NCBI GenBank assembly: GCA_003208695.1
Contig: QCVY01000022.1
Span: forward strand, 1 to 13,347
Length of the DNA stretch: 13,347 bases
Source: Prochlorococcus sp. AG-686-P16
GTDB lineage: Bacteria; Cyanobacteriota; Cyanobacteriia; PCC-6307; Cyanobiaceae
Reading direction: 5' to 3'
The notes beneath the pieces were generated by a model, which saw only the letters and a program-made list of their open reading frames with translations, was not told the DNA's origin and ran no database searches. The first letter of the stretch is position 1, and each line of letters opens with the position of its first letter. The position numbers and the translations under genes are program-made. Shown here one piece after another: positions 13,153-13,347 of this stretch.

Positions 13153-13347
13153 ATGGAAAATGTAAAAATAGAAGAAAAAATTAAGACCTCAGATGACGGT
13201 AAGGGAATTTTAATAACCAATGATGCCATAGAACAAATATCTTCTTTATTGAAGAATCAGACTGATAAGAAAGCTCTAAGAGTGGGGGTAAGATCTGGAG
13301 GATGCAGTGGTATGAGTTATACGATGGATTTTGTTGGTGGAGATGAA
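13153..13347 (+). CDS. IscA/SufA-type Fe-S cluster assembly protein, 3' end cut
   Basis: The first 65 residues of an A-type Fe-S carrier protein, cut by the window edge. A short acidic/lysine leader is followed by the family opening GILITNDAIEQISSLL (18-33). Then comes the strand ALRVGVRSGGCSGMSYTMDF (41-60), which carries the first cluster-binding cysteine (C51) in the Gly-Gly-Cys-Ser-Gly motif. The final Cys-x-Cys would lie beyond the window. Such proteins accept or hand on Fe-S clusters in the cytoplasm. ATG start; divergent from zds with 99 bp between, so the promoters are in shared DNA. The SufA, IscA or ErpA subtype cannot be decided from this half. Confidence 0.9.
   Translation, partial: MENVKIEEKIKTSDDGKGILITNDAIEQISSLLKNQTDKKALRVGVRSGGCSGMSYTMDFVGGDE

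Noticed and set aside
1..13347. tRNA, rRNA, CRISPR, insertion sequence or prophage genes
   Set aside because: No cloverleaf-like GC-rich segment, no spaced direct repeats, no transposase or integrase motifs; nearly every base belongs to a chromosomal gene of matching composition.

Overview
The window looks like core chromosome of a high-light-adapted Prochlorococcus or a very close relative. The evidence is a strongly AT-rich composition, near-absence of intergenic DNA, and a set of cyanobacterial marker genes: zeta-carotene desaturase, a VKOR-thioredoxin fusion, a Ycf33/DUF751-type membrane protein, a CRR7-like NDH factor and a PetL-like b6f subunit. No mobile element, CRISPR array, rRNA or tRNA was seen, and no stretch above 300 bases lacks a gene. 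The largest gaps are about 100 bp.

Layout, left to right. (1) 2-1627: 3' part of nadB (L-aspartate oxidase, NAD synthesis), which meets 1617-2564 tail to tail; the latter is a membrane VKOR-thioredoxin disulfide-forming enzyme. (2) 2672-4036: rimO (ribosomal protein S12 methylthiotransferase). (3) A leftward block from 7404 down to 4044: a two-domain 6-pyruvoyl-tetrahydropterin-synthase-like protein, a stand-alone RibD-C/DHFR-like reductase overlapping it by 4 nt, a COG3146-type N-acyltransferase, a DUF4346-like protein, and a 30-residue membrane peptide resembling PetL. (4) 7455-8012: aroK, divergent from that block. (5) 8009-8266 and 8265-8975: a CRR7-like protein and a secreted DUF6816-like protein, transcribed apart from overlapping start codons. 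(6) 8962-9687: a glutathione S-transferase-like protein. (7) A rightward block with a DUF751 protein, rbfA and hemD (uroporphyrinogen-III synthase), 9742-11133. (8) A leftward pair, zds followed 2 nt later by a SRPBCC lipid-binding-fold protein (13053-11126). (9) The start of an IscA/SufA-type Fe-S assembly gene at 13153, cut by the window end.

Most of this is housekeeping: NAD, aromatic amino acid, tetrapyrrole and carotenoid synthesis, ribosome maturation and redox folding. The most suggestive part is the leftward pterin-linked block. There a tandem PTPS, one domain of which has lost a catalytic-dyad His, is translationally coupled to an unassigned RibD-like reductase, with a DUF4346-like gene further downstream. 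I see no clear evidence of a wholly new system. Several starts were moved from the longest open frame, and nadB is recognised as 5'-truncated by the window rather than starting at the GTG near base 11.
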